A stretch of DNA of 64,000 bases, from the NCBI GenBank assembly GCA_025617745.1, contig CM046867.1, positions 29,132,705-29,196,704 on the forward strand, written 5' to 3'. Under the pieces are notes generated by a model. That model saw nothing but the letters and a program-made list of their open reading frames with translations. It searched no databases and was not told the DNA's origin. The stretch is from Heliocidaris erythrogramma. Lineage: Eukaryota; Echinodermata; Echinoidea; Camarodonta; Echinometridae. A program made the translations under genes and the position numbers. Position 1 is the first letter of the stretch. Each line of letters begins with the position of its first letter. Of this stretch, positions 44,580 through 56,776 are shown in pieces.

Positions 44580-44848
44580 TCTTCCCTGCTAATGCTGTAC
44601 TCGAGATTAATTTTACCCTATCTCAATTATGGCATTATTGTTTGGGGGGAATACACACAATTCTTATCTTCATAGAATATTACTTCTACAAAAGAAAGCC
44701 ATGTGTGTTATTTGTTACACTTCATGGAGATCCCATACTGATGCCATGTTTATAGAAAATAAGAAGTTAACTGATTTATATCGCTATAACATCGGTCAGT
44801 TTATGTAACAGTTGAATAATAATGCTCTACCTCAATTTGTATCGACAA
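44580..44848 (+). pseudogene. CR1/L2-like LINE RT C-terminal fragment, plus strand
   Basis: Reads LLMLYSRLILPYLNYGIIVW, then LQKKAMCVICYTSWRSHTDA, and DLYRYNIGQFM*QLNNNALP. This is the thumb/connection region usual after the RT in CR1/L2-type LINEs, with one internal stop. No other part of this element is on the same strand nearby. Confidence 0.7.
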
Positions 44849-44849
44849 A

Positions 44850-46190
44850 TAATTAGTCTGAACAGGTGGAATATCCTTGCATAATTTAGCAGGCAAATTA
44901 ATGAAATATTTATTGAAATATTCTGCTTTTTGCAAATTCGATGTTAATGACATCTCCTCATGGTACATTTCAGTTGGGATCGGATCTTTTTTTGCTCTTC
45001 CTAGTAAATCATTTAAATGTGACCAAGTTTTCTTAATATCCTTCATAGTACATTGAAATGCATTATCATAATATCTTTTCTTACTGGAACGAACAGGATT
45101 TGTCAATATATTAACATACCTCTTCCAATTGCCCTCATTTTGGATTTTTAATGTACGCACTAAAAAGTTTGTTTTTACAATTTATATATTTCAGAAGACT
45201 TTGGGGAATCCAAGGTTTCCTAGATTTCTTCTTCACATTTGATTCTATAAGAGGAAAATGCAAATCATACAAGAGAATATATTTATAAAATAATCATTAG
45301 ATTCCTTTGCATCATACAAACTATAGAGACCACGCCAGTCGATGTTCAGAAGCTCTTGCCTAAAACAATTAACTTTCTCGTCTGCAATCACATGCCGTAA
45401 GATAGTGTCATTTTCCTGCGAGTATTGTACAACTTGCCATTATTAATACAAAAAATGGGCATATGTTCAGATAAATCAGAGCAAATTATTCCGCAATCAA
45501 ACTCCTTTTTAACACAATTTGTAAACATATTATCAATTAAGGTTGCAGAAGAATTAGTAATACGTGTTGGTTTAGTAATTAGAGCAAACATACCAAATGA
45601 GTTCATGAAATCAACTAAATATCGTATACTATATCATCATTGTCTAAATTTAACAAATTAATGTTAAAATCACGCATTATATAAACCTCTTTATTTTCCC
45701 TATTCAGAATTAGCATTTCCTGTTCAAAAACTTCCTTCAAGGAAGGAATGGCACGACCTGGTGCTCTATATACACAACCAACAAGAGAATTTGTATCGTT
45801 ATTAATAATTTCTACAAAAACTCGGAGCCCACTTTTGGGCCTGACAAATCATCACGAACCCTATAATCAAGACCTTCCCTAATATATAATGCTACCCACC
45901 ACCTTGTTTTGTGAACAAGAGAATATCCAGATATCCTAAACATGGCTATATATGTGGTGGGCTTGAACCAGGTTTCTGAAACACCAATCACTGAAAAGTT
46001 TTACCTTAAGCAGGACGAAAAAACTATGAGATCTTCATAATTCTTAAAAAGACTCATTGAGTTAATATGCAATTGAGAAAATTTGTTTATATCACTACTG
46101 CTACATTGAAGGTCACTACAGTTCACATAGCTGCAATCACTGACTACACCATCAGCATGATTTCGAAAGTTATCATCCATCATTGAGAAG
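44850..46190 (-). pseudogene. CR1/L2-like LINE endonuclease and linker, minus strand, degenerate
   Basis: Reading the minus strand from 46190: FSQLHINSMSLFKNYEDLIV, then SETWFKPTT..YSLVHKTR (endonuclease), ITKPTRITNSSATLIDNMFT and DLSEHMPIF (C-terminal endonuclease, D/H residues), then at 45160-44850 the linker (SSKKRYYDNAFQCTMKDIKK, TWSHLNDLLGR, EYFNKYFINLPAKL). Several stops and frameshifts. It abuts the plus-strand RT fragment at ~44849, so the two parts are in opposite orientation. Confidence 0.7.
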
Positions 46191-47259
46191 ATTTAATAGC
46201 AAGTCAATGAGAAGAACATACCATATTTAAAATCCACAAGGAATGAAGCACATAATAAATACCTGAACTGGTAAAAGTATTGGATGAGACATGTACAGTG
46301 TAAAACCATGAAAAAAGGCGCTACTGCACATGAAAAAAAATAACGGGAGACATCAAAAAAGGGTTGAAGAAGGGAAAGATAAAGGGGAAAATAGCGTAGA
46401 GTTTTTATAAGCAAGACTGAGCTCAAACAAACATTTAATAATGTATATGTATCATCTTTATTTAGAATAATATGAATAACTTAGAATACAAGTTTTCCAT
46501 CGGCAGGGTGTACGTCACATATACAACATGAAACAAAAAAAAAAACATGGAATAATAAAACATTTCAGCAAATTCCAGAAAGAAACAAAAATAAACTCAT
46601 CGATGGTAATGCGCAAAACTATTTTTCATCACCAAATTATTTGCCGGATGATTACGACTACTATTACTACTACTAATAATAATAACAATTAAAACAACAA
46701 CGGCAACAACAACTGCAACAATAATAATACTAATGATGATGTTAATGATAATGAAATAATAATAATGATGATAATGATAATAATATTGATAATAATAAAA
46801 GTAATGGTGATAGTGATAAGATCAGCAACCACAACACAGTGATAATACAGATAATAAAATTATGGTCTTATTTACCGGGTAGCCTCATCAGTATAAATCC
46901 TGTTCTTCCTGAGGGCTCTGCAATCACATCAGGAACGAATTGACTTGAATGTTTCTGTCAAAGCATGCCTTCTCTCCCTACAATTTCGCATACTAGTCTA
47001 CTACATAGAAAATATTTTTCTACAATATATTCTATATCACGTATTACAGATTTTTATTTCCCTTTTGATTTACAAAATTGTATTTTTATGTAATGTATGT
47101 CTTAATTATCTCGTTATGGCGACCTGATCACAAGCCTTTCAGGGAAACTCGGCTTCTTCTTCCATTTATGGGAAATGTACACTGATTTTATATATTTGAA
47201 AAAAAAAGAAGGAAATAAATGTGTTTTTATCTATTGCCCTTTCCCATGTTTTCCCCTAG
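46191..47259. other. intron 3 of copy B, no gene recognised
   Basis: 46193-46620 is AT-rich with no assignable signal. 46640-46850 is a mixed (ATT/ATG/ACA)n region. Ends in acceptor TTTCCCCTAG for exon 4. Confidence 0.45.
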
Positions 47260-47352
47260 GACAATAAGGCGATGCTGATCCCGTACATGGTAGCTATCAC
47301 GGCACTCATGGCTTTACAAGCTATTAGTTGGATTATCCTCTTTGTTCTCCTC
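47260..47352 (+). CDS. copy B exon 4
   Basis: 31 codons, phase 0, donor GTAAGT. Reads DNKAMLIPYMVAITALMALQ then AISWIILFVLL. Third hydrophobic span. The following intron stays open for hundreds of codons because it is ACT repeat; I take the donor as real because copy A uses the same site. Confidence 0.87.
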
Positions 47353-47369
47353 GTAAGTAATACTAGTTC

Positions 47370-47391
47370 CACTGGAATCCTACTACTACTA

Positions 47392-47427
<36 letters not shown>

Positions 47428-47837
47428 ATGCGGCTGCTACTACTACTACTACTACTTCTACTACTAAGTACCACCACCACCGCCACTACTACTAATTCAT
47501 TTCTAATACTATTACTTATAGAACTACAGCTACTACTACTACTGACTACTACTACTACTCTTTCTAGTACTACTACCACTACCACTACTACTGCTACTGC
47601 TGCTGCTGCTACAACTACTACTCCCATTTTTAGTACTACTCTCACCACCGCTACTACTACTACTACCACCACCAACACCACCACTAGCGGTAGAAGTAGT
47701 CGTAGTCGTAGTCGTAGTAGCAGTAGTAGTAGTAGTAGTAGTAATAGCAATACTACTACCACTACCACCACTATCATTACTTTTAGTAGTACTACCACCA
47801 CCACTACTATATATACCACCACAACTGCTACTACTGT

Positions 47838-47873
<36 letters not shown>

Positions 47874-47893
47874 GACTACTACTACTACTACTC

Positions 47894-47929
<36 letters not shown>

Positions 47930-48139
47930 TTACTACTACTAATAATACAACTATTTCTACTTCTACTACCACCACTGCAACTTCTAGCAGTACTACAACC
48001 ACCAAAACTACTACTTCTCTTACTACTCTACATGCAACTACGACAACTACTTATATATCTATTATTAATACTGCGACTACTAGTAGTAGTACAACTACAA
48101 CTATTACTACTACTACTACTACAACTGATATTACTATTG

Positions 48140-48174
<35 letters not shown>

Positions 48175-49036
48175 TTTACAACTACAAATATTACTGCTGT
48201 TACTACTACTACTACTACTCACACCACCACCGCCACTACTATTAAGTCATTTCTGATACTATTACTTCTTCTACTACTACTACTACTACTACCACTACAA
48301 TTACAATAACAACTACTAGAACTACTACTTCTACTACTACGACGACGACGACGATGACTACTAATTCTACTACTACTACTTCTACTACAATTACTACTAC
48401 TACAACTACTACTACTAGTACTACTACTACTATTTCTAATACTACTACCACCACTACTACTATTACTACAGCTGTTCCTACTTCTATATACTTTTACTAC
48501 TACTTCTACTACTATTTTAGTACTACTATCACCACCGCTACTACTACTACTACCACCACCACCAACACCACCACTAGTGGGAGAAGTATTTTAGTACTAC
48601 TACCACCACGACTGCTACTACTGTTACTACTACTACTACTACAGCTACTTCTACTTCGACTACTACTACTACTACTAATAATACAACTACTTCTACTACC
48701 ACCACTGCTACTTCTACCACTACTACAACCACCACCACCACACCTACTACTTCTCTTACTACTATTACTGCTACTACTACAACTACTACTCCTACCACCA
48801 CCGTCACTACTCTGCCGGGGGATACAACTACTTATATTACTACTACTGTTACTACTAGTACAATTAAAACTACAATGTACTACTACTACTACTACTGCTA
48901 CCACCACTACTAATACAACTACAACTATTAATACTACTACTGCTGCTATTACTATTGCTACTACTACTACTACGATGACGACGACGACGACGACGACTAC
49001 CGCTACTGCTACTACTTCTACTACTAATACTACTAT
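47370..49036. repeat. ~1.7-kb imperfect (ACT)n tract
   Basis: Starts ~18 bp after the exon 4 donor. Units ACT, with ACC, TCT and short AGT-strand interruptions. Resumes at 49155-49240 after a MITE and again at 55780-55905 after a 6.5-kb element. Copy A has a ~50-bp version at the same spot. Confidence 0.95.
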
Positions 49037-49044
49037 GATGACGT

Positions 49045-49145
49045 CATGGGCGCCAATCCTCACAGGAATTCTATTCAAGTGGGGGGGGGGGGGGGGTGTG
49101 TCCCCCCCCACTTGAATAGAATTCCTGTGAGGATTGACGCCCATG
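49045..49145. mobile_element. 101-bp hairpin MITE with perfect 8-bp target duplication
   Basis: CATGGGCGCCAATCCTCACA..TTCAAGTGGGGGG and its inverse, arms ~45 bp around a G/C run. Flanked by GATGACGT on both sides (49037-49044, 49146-49153). hAT-type by duplication length. Inserted in the ACT tract. Confidence 0.85.
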
Positions 49146-49242
49146 GATGACGTTAACGACGACTACCGCTACTACTTCTACTCCTACTACTCCTACTGCT
49201 ACTGCAACTACAATTACTACTACTGTACTTCTACTATTTCTA

Positions 49243-50780
49243 CCCTTACAAAAATATCCTGTGGTATTCCTGTGGTATTTCTGTGGTACTTTATAATACC
49301 ACAGAAAATACCACAGGGATGAAGAGGTACCACACATAAGCATGTGGTACTGCAGAGGTGTAGCCTGTGGTACCCATGTGGTATGAAAAATACCATAAGA
49401 AATACCACAAAGAAAAACTATACCACAAAAATACCATACAGTAGTGCTGTGGTATTTATATAGTACAGTGTACTACCACAGAAAATACCACAGGGATAAA
49501 AAGGCCCACACAGATTCCTGTGGTACTGCAGAGGAGTAGCCTGTGGTACATACTTGGAACTAAAAATACAACAGGGATGAAGAGGTACCACACATAAGCA
49601 TGTGGTACTGCAGAGATGTAGCTTGTGGTACCCATGTGGTATGACAAATACCATAAGAAATACCACAAAGAAAAACTATGCCACAAAAATACCATACAGC
49701 AGTGCTGTGGTATTTATATAGTACAGTGTAATACCACAGAAAATACCACAGGGATGAAAAGGCCCACACAGATTCCTGTGGTACTGCAGAGGAGTATAGT
49801 CTGTGGTACATACTTGGAACTAAAAATACCACAGGGATGAAAAGGCCCACACAGGTTCATGTGGTACTGCAGAGGAGTATAGCCTGTGGTACATACTTGG
49901 AACTAAAAATACCACAGGGATGAAAGGGCCCACACAGATTCCTGTGGTATGTGTCGCCTGTGGTACCCATGTGGTACCCATTTACCCACAGGAAATACTA
50001 CAAAGAAAATTTACCACAGAAATATCATACAACAGTGCTGTACTGTTGTACAGTGTGACAAGGCTGTAAGAGATACCATACAGATTCCTGTGGTGCTGCA
50101 GAGGAGTAGCCTGTGGTACATACTTGGACCTAAAATGAAAAGGCCCACACAGATTCCTGTGGTATACTGCAGATATGATCGCCTGTGGTAGCCATGTGGT
50201 AAAAGAAATACCACAGCACTGCTGTATGGTATATATAGTACAGTGTAATACCACAGGGATGAAAAGGCCCACACCGATTCCTGTGGTATACTGCAGATGT
50301 GATCGCCTGTGGTAGCCATGTGGTAAAAGAAATACCACAGGAAATACTACAAAGAAAGATGTACCACAGAAATATCATACAACAGTACGTGCTGTGTTAT
50401 TTATGTGGTACAGTGTACACGGCTGTAAAATATACCACATAAATCATAAATAACACAGCACTGTTGTATGATATTTCTGTGGTACATTTTTCTTTGTAGT
50501 ATTTCATGTGGTATTTCTTTTACCACATGACTACCACAGGCGATCACATCTGTAGTACCACAGGAATCTGTGTGGGCCTTTTCATCCCTGTGGTATTACA
50601 CTGTACTATATATATACCACAGCACTGCTGTATGGTATTTTTGTGCTATAGTTTTTCTTTGTGGTATTTCCTATGGTATTTTTCATACCACTGTACTATA
50701 TAAATAACACAGCACCGCTGTATGGTAATTTGTGGTATAGTTTTTCTTTGTGGTATTTCCTATGAAATTTTTCATACCCT
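49243..50780. repeat. left TGTGGTA array of the 6.5-kb element
   Basis: Higher-order units of ~200-240 bp such as AATACCACAGGGATGAAAAG..GCCCACACAGATTCCTGTGG..CTGCAGAGGAGTAG. 50450-50760 is the inverse of 50140-50400. Confidence 0.85.
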
Positions 50781-50870
50781 CAGAAGATGCCTCAGAATGA
50801 ATAGCTCGAAACACATTGAATTATTTCAATCAGTTAGTGAATTCTGAACACTTTAGTATGTTTAATATCA

Positions 50871-50998
50871 GGGGCCTGTAACATTTATAAAGATACAATA
50901 AATCTTACAATCAATTGTAACTCTTTAGTACATGGTTTGCCATAGACTTACGATTGATCAATCGTAAGATTGAGTTATCTCTTTATGTTACGGGCCCC
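50871..50998. mobile_element. 128-bp palindromic MITE (GGGGCCTGTAACAT ends)
   Basis: GGGGCCTGTAACATTTATAA and inverse ..TTTATGTTACGGGCCCC. Inner TCTTACAATCAATTG / CGATTGATCAATCGTAAGA also pair. Confidence 0.75.
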
Positions 50999-52913
50999 AA
51001 ATTAAAGTGCTATTAAGCATCAATACCATCGCGACGCGTAGGCCTATTGATTACCAACATATTACATTTTATTGCAAAATGGTCTGAATCTAATAGACTA
51101 TGCACAAGCAACTGCACACACACACAGACACACACATGTATTGGTATACCGGTACACACCATAGAGTTGAGTTCTGTGTATAACTCTATGGCAGACACTA
51201 TGGCAGACATATTTGGCAATATGCCAGCTGTTACATTAACGCGGTCTTTGCATGCATGCAGTTCGGGCATGCGCAGCTAGCTAGAGATTCAAATGATCTA
51301 CAACAGCCAGTGATTGCAAGTGAAAGGCAGAACATGTGCCTACAAGATTTCTGGATTATAAACTTCATTTCAAAGGTGAGCAATGGCAATGTATTTTATG
51401 AAGTAATAGCAATTCATTTAATATTATTCACTTTCTTGATGGGTTTTTTTGTACTGAGCATCACTCGACAGTTGATGAGTGAGAGTAATGAATGAAGGTT
51501 TAAGTTAAGCTTGTAGTTCCACCTATTCATATACATGTATTCGTTGTTTTTGTCCTATGGTGGGTATCAACTTTCTGCATGCATGTTTCATAAATCAAAT
51601 AAGCGATGCTACGTTATTTTATGAGTAGATAGACCTATAGTGTCCCTGAAAAGAGCCAAAATTATTCAAACATTAATGTAGAGGCTGCATGGCCGGCAGG
51701 GGGGGGGGGGGGGGGTGGGGGAGTTGCATCTGATCATCCGGTGCATAAATTTTGTTAGATGTATCAAATTTAATGACGAATCCGGAGGATCTAATAAAAT
51801 TTACTTTGCAATAGTTGCTCAGGAAGACATTTTCTGAAAATATTTTGATGTTTTCTTGCAAGAATGTTGTGAAATTAAATAAAAAGAATGATTTAAATAT
51901 GTAGATATGAACAAAAACATTTTATTACAACTTTGATAATGATATTTGGAAATGGGAAGATGATGCATTCTTTTTTCTTCTGCCATTGTGTAAATTAAAT
52001 TGACACTTTCTTTTTTAATTGTTCATTTTCTTTTATCTGCATGGCAGGAAAGATGGCATTTTGTTCAGTCTGAGGCTCGGCAGGATCAAGCTTATGTCTA
52101 AGGGATTGGACCTGAGCGAAGCGTTCTGCCTACATGTACATGTAGGTACGTGAGGAATTCGGCGAGCATGTCTTAGCTGCGTTAGTAAGAGTGGATCTGT
52201 GGGCACGTGGTACCGTGCTTGGGCTCAGAGGAGTACTTATATGTAGCAGCATGTGTGACTCGTACGTACATGTTTAGAATCATTCATATAAGATTAACTT
52301 ATCATTTGCTAGTCTTTATAATGACACTTTAAATTTCTGAGATAATGTCAAGTCATAATGTAAATGTCTTATCTATTTGACAAGCCTTTTTTAATTTACT
52401 TTTTACTTGTCTCCTCAAAAAAGTGGACTTGGAAGTCAGATTACAAAAATGATTTTAAAAATGTATTCTTCTGTTGGGGCAATGTATGAAATTTGCATAG
52501 TTATGAAAATACATGTATCATAAGAATAGGGGAATATCTTTGGGAAATCCTCACTTTTGAACATGAAACTGAAACAATAATGTAGGTGACATTTAAAAAA
52601 CAGAAATACTATTGAAGACTTTACTCTTACTCAGAGCCCTGCAGTATCCTTGATCATGAGAAGAGGAGACTGATAATATACATGTTATACTTGTACTTGT
52701 TATACTTAACAATTAGCCACTTGTGCATTCTTTCAAAATTGTAATCAAGAGGAAAACTGTGTTCTAAACAAGAGACAATATTTCAGATATGTGTTAGTTG
52801 TGTATTTTTTAGATTATAGTCATGTCCATTCATAGGAATGTAACTGCTGTCCTCATGAAAGTAGCATTTTTAACTGAGAAATGACCAGTAACAAAATTTT
52901 GCAATGTCCCTCA

Positions 52914-53096
52914 ACTCTCTAGTGAGCGTGTGTGAAGAACATTTTATTTGACCAAGTTTATGAGTGAGCACACATCAAAAGAAACTGTCGCTCTTCAAAA
53001 TTCACAATGGTCTCTTCATAAGCTCATTGTACCAAGAATTCTTGGTACAATGAGCTTTTGAAGAATGTTCTTCACACATGCTAGCTAGAGAGTTTT
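52914..53096. mobile_element. hairpin MITE with a 38-bp perfect palindrome
   Basis: Outer CTCTCTAGTGAGCGTGTGTG..AAGAACATT pairs with AATGTTCTTCACACATGCTA..GAGAG. 53020-53057 is a perfect palindrome beginning AAGCTCATTGTACCAAGAA. Inner words (GTGAGCACACATCAAAAG) resemble the subterminal part of the element at 31311-32049. Confidence 0.65.
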
Positions 53097-53976
53097 GTAC
53101 TCATGACTTATTTCATTCAAGTCTTGTGCATCTTTTCGGACAGAAAAAAAAAGAATGTTTCAAAAGTATTATGGCGGTATTCATGAACTGTACTATTCAA
53201 CTTTCAATATAATCAGTAAATCAAACTGTAACATGGGAGCCTGGAACTGGCCTCCAAATGGGAAAATTTGCAGAGGACGTTGGTAGTTCTCAACTACTCA
53301 TCGAGCATAATTTCATGTAGGTGTAAGATGCCAAAAGGGGAGCTCCTCAACAAATGTTGAACTTCAATGTCTTCTGAAGTCAGGTTTTAGTGCTACATTC
53401 ATTCTTGGAGCTTTTTTTTCTCATTCCTGAATTAACTCAATACTGCCTCCCTGTTTTCCATGTAGTATCTATTCAGGGATTTGAATCATATGTTACTAGT
53501 GTTTCAAAGTTAATTTCTTAACAGTTACGGGTCAATTTTACTTCAATACTTTACCTGCCTTTTACCTTGAGAGTGTGTACCACACAAATATTTATTCAGG
53601 TACACTCTGTATTTATTGCATGGCGACATGTTTTTATTATATATCTATCTTAAATGAAACTTATAAGTTCCTCAAGAATTTGTAAGTGTATATCAGATTA
53701 CCAACAAAGTTTATATACTTTTCCTATTTCTTTTTTTAAAGAGAGAGAATATCTGCAAATGCTTGAGGGACTTACAAGTTGTGCAGAGTTTAAATATCAG
53801 TATACACGTAGCAGTTTATATATGTATATTTCCTTTTATTAAAAGTGAAGGAATTTGTTCCCTTAACTTGCAATTTCCACTTTCATTATATGTAGTAAAA
53901 CGTGTTGGTCTGTAGTATTCTGATGGGATCATGCTTGATGGTGAATTATTTTGTGAATGTGGTAATAGAGTGCAAG

Positions 53977-54098
53977 TCACAATTCTTCTACCTGTTAACC
54001 TGCAAGCGCTGAATTCAATAGATATGGTCCGGTGATCCCACTGTGATCCTATTGTGATAAGCTTTTGCAGGTTAACAGGTAGAAGAAGAATTGTGACA
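53977..54098. mobile_element. hairpin MITE (CACAATTCTTCTACCTGTTAACC)
   Basis: CACAATTCTTCTACCTGTTA..ACCTGCAA pairs with TTGCAGGTTAACAGGTAGAA..GAATTGTG (three extra bases on the right arm). Confidence 0.75.
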
Positions 54099-54109
54099 GG
54101 CACTGTACT

Positions 54110-55777
54110 TGGCAAAACCGCACACCAGTAGCATGCATCAGTACCAAACAGAAAACCCACACAGTAGTATGACAGAGCGATACCAGAGAGTACAAGACTC
54201 ACACACAGCAATACCACATAGGAGTACCACAGAGCTTTACCACAGAGGAGTACCACACAGCTTTACCACAGTGGAGTACCATACAGCTATACCACAGGGG
54301 AATACCAAATAGCAGTACCACAGGAGTACCTCACAGCAATACCACAGACGAGTACCACACAGCAATACCACAGATGAGTAGCACACAGTAATACCACAGG
54401 GGAAACTACAGAGCAATACCACAGGGTAATACTACAGAAATACCACAGAGAAGTACCACACAGCAATACTACAGAGGAGTACCGCAAAGCAATACCACAA
54501 GGGAGTACCACATAGTAATACCATATGAGAGTAGCTGTGTGGTACTCTCATATTCAGTATGGTATTTTTGTGTGGTACTTCTCTGTGGTATTGGCCTATG
54601 TCCAAAGATGAACTCAGGTATTGCTGTGTGGTACATCTGTGTGGTACTGGTTTTCGGTACTGCTATGCGGTATGTGGTAAACATCTGTGGTATTGCCCTA
54701 TGGTATACCACAGGAATTGCTATGTGGTACAGCTTTGTGGTACTGCTGTGTGGTACAGCCATGTGGTACTGCTGTGTGGTACAGCCATGTGGTACTGCTG
54801 TGTGGTACAGCCATGTGGTACTGCTATGTGGTACTGCTGTGTGGTACAGCTATGTGGTATTGACGTGATTTGTGTGGTATATGTCCCAAAATACCACATG
54901 TATTGCTGTGTGGTACAGCCATGTGGTACTGCTGTGTGGTACAGCCATGTGGTACTGCTGTGTGGTACAGCCATGTGGTACAGCCATGTGGTACTGCTAT
55001 GTGGTATTGCTGTGTGGTACAGCCATGTGGTATTGACGTGATTTGTGTGGTATATGTCCCAAAATACCACATGTATTGCTGTGTGGTACAGCCATGTGGT
55101 ACTGCTGTGTGGTACATCCATGTGGTACAGCCATGTGGTACTGCTATGTGGTACAGCCATGTGGTACTGCTATGTGGTATTGCTGTGTGGTACAGCTATG
55201 TGGTACTGCTATGTGGTACAGCCATGTGGTACTGCTATGTGCTACAGCCATGTGGTATTGACGTGATTTGTGTGGTATATGTCCCAAAATACCACATGTA
55301 TTGCTGTGTGGTACAGCCATGTGGTACTGCTGTGTGGTACAGCCATGTGGTACAGCCATGTGGTACTGCTGTGTGGTACAGCCATGTGGTATTGACGTGA
55401 TTTGTGTGGTATATGTCCCAAAATACCACATGTATTGATGTGTGGTACTGGCATGCGGTATTGCTTTGTGGTATTGTTTTGTGGTATTAACATGTGGTAA
55501 TGGGCCCGGGGTTCTGTGGTATACGTCCCAAAATACCACAAGATCCACAGGTGAATTCCATGGGTATTTTTCTTGTGGTATTTTCTATGTGGTAATCCCG
55601 TGTGGTATTTATGTGTGGTACTTCTATGTGGTAAATGTCCCAAAAAACCACAGGAATTTTCTGTGGTATACCACAGGAATTTTCCTATGGTATACCACAG
55701 GAATTTTCCTATGGTATATCCTATGGTATATCCTGTGGTAACGTTGTGTGGTATACCACAGAAAATTTTTGTAAGGG
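54110..55777. repeat. right TGTGGTA array of the 6.5-kb element
   Basis: 13-bp-like units (TACCACACAGCAA) up to ~54530, then inverted units (TGTGGTACTGCTG, TGTGGTACAGCCA). A longer word, TGACGTGATTTGTGTGGTAT..GTCCCAAAATACCACA, recurs at 54861, 55034, 55259 and 55393. Confidence 0.85.
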
Positions 55778-55779
55778 TA

Positions 55780-55865
55780 CCACGACCACCACGACCACCA
55801 CAACTACTACTACTACTTCTACTAATACTACTACTACGACGACCACGACGACTACCGCTACTACT

Positions 55866-55902
<37 letters not shown>

Positions 55903-55915
55903 TTTTCAATAAAAT
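55780..55915. repeat. remaining (ACT/ACC)n tract
   Basis: Continuation of the ACT tract after the 6.5-kb element; grades from ACC/ACG into ACT. Confidence 0.9.
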
Positions 55916-56240
55916 GTTCACAAATTGTTACATATGATTTCTTTCAAATGAACTGATCAAGTGAGTTTTCATGAAAAAAATATTTACTCCTGATGTAACA
56001 TAGGTAATCATGGAGAAAATAATGTATATAGGATTTAGTTTACTACCAATATCTACGTTTTCATATTCTATTTTATACACGATTTGACTTAATAATCTTA
56101 TGCCACCTATATTAATCAAGAAAACAATTATGGATAACTTCTTTCAGTTTTCTACTATCCTCTCAAATTTCACATGCTTGGTTCACTCTTTTTATATCTG
56201 GTTTAACACCCATTCTTTATGTTTACTTTTTTTCAAAAAG

Positions 56241-56303
56241 GGAGCGGCGTCTTATATACTTATCATTGGCCTCGTCATCTGGCTTCTCTTTACTGCCCTC
56301 AAC
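56241..56303 (+). CDS. copy B exon 5
   Basis: 21 codons, acceptor TTTCAAAAAG (weak but in the same place as copy A's), donor GTAAGT. Reads GAASYILIIGLVIWLLFTAL plus N. First half of the last span. Confidence 0.82.
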
Positions 56304-56776
56304 GTAAGTATTTTTGGTTTTCCGAAAGTTGATTTTTTTTCTGAAAGTTTTATTCAAAATGCTACCACCAATACGCAACTTAACCTTTGACTCGCATTCC
56401 AAAAATTTCACGACGCCATACCCCGAAACGGGAGCTTTTCAGAGTGCCGTATTACCGTACTTAACTTTAAAAAGACACAAAACTGTTAAGAGCTGTAAGC
56501 TATAACCATGAAACTATAGAACCAGTTGAGATACTCAGAAGAACCAAACTTTCGTAGTGATAAAGAAAAAGTCGGTTTGCAGATGGATATGTGGAAGAAC
56601 AGTTTCAAACACAGACTTTCCGAAGCTGTAAGTCTCGCAGTCATCAAAATAAAGACGCACATCAGAAAGATTTAGCAAGCGTGAAGTACGGGACGCAGTT
56701 TGTATTTCGTGGTTATTTAGTTCCAACAATGAAGTAAATTATGTTTATTCCTTATTTAATGTCTCTCTCTTTCCAG

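Larger units (their letters stand above)
50781..54100. other. core of the 6.5-kb element
   Basis: Contains MITEs at 50871-50998, 52914-53096 and 53977-54098, a CA run at 51113, a G-run at 51698-51716 and otherwise AT-rich sequence. Open stretches at 51256-51495 and 53654-53842 show no motif. No gene recognised. Confidence 0.45.
49243..55777. mobile_element. 6.5-kb element with inverted ends and TGTGGTA-rich arms, TA target
   Basis: Left end CCCTTACAAAAATATCCTGT, right end ACAGAAAATTTTTGTAAGGG (inverse), TA immediately outside both (49241-49242, 55778-55779), and ACT repeat beyond on both sides. Arms are ~1.5 kb of degenerate TACCACA/TGTGGTA units. Each arm contains its own orientation switch (near 50440 and 54530). 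The 3.3-kb core (50780-54100) has MITEs but no transposase that I recognise. Non-autonomous, or a composite of more than one insertion. Confidence 0.7.

Noticed and set aside
47256-48005. Long open frames of Val/Leu/Ser/Thr on both strands (47256-49144)
   Set aside because: They are translations of the ACT trinucleotide tract; composition is single-residue runs in every frame and the real exon ends at 47352.
54559-55643. Cys/Val/Trp/Tyr-rich open frames (CGTAVWYSHVVL-like) in the TGTGGTA array
   Set aside because: Periodic translation of a minisatellite; several frames and both strands are open at once, with no start context or splice structure.
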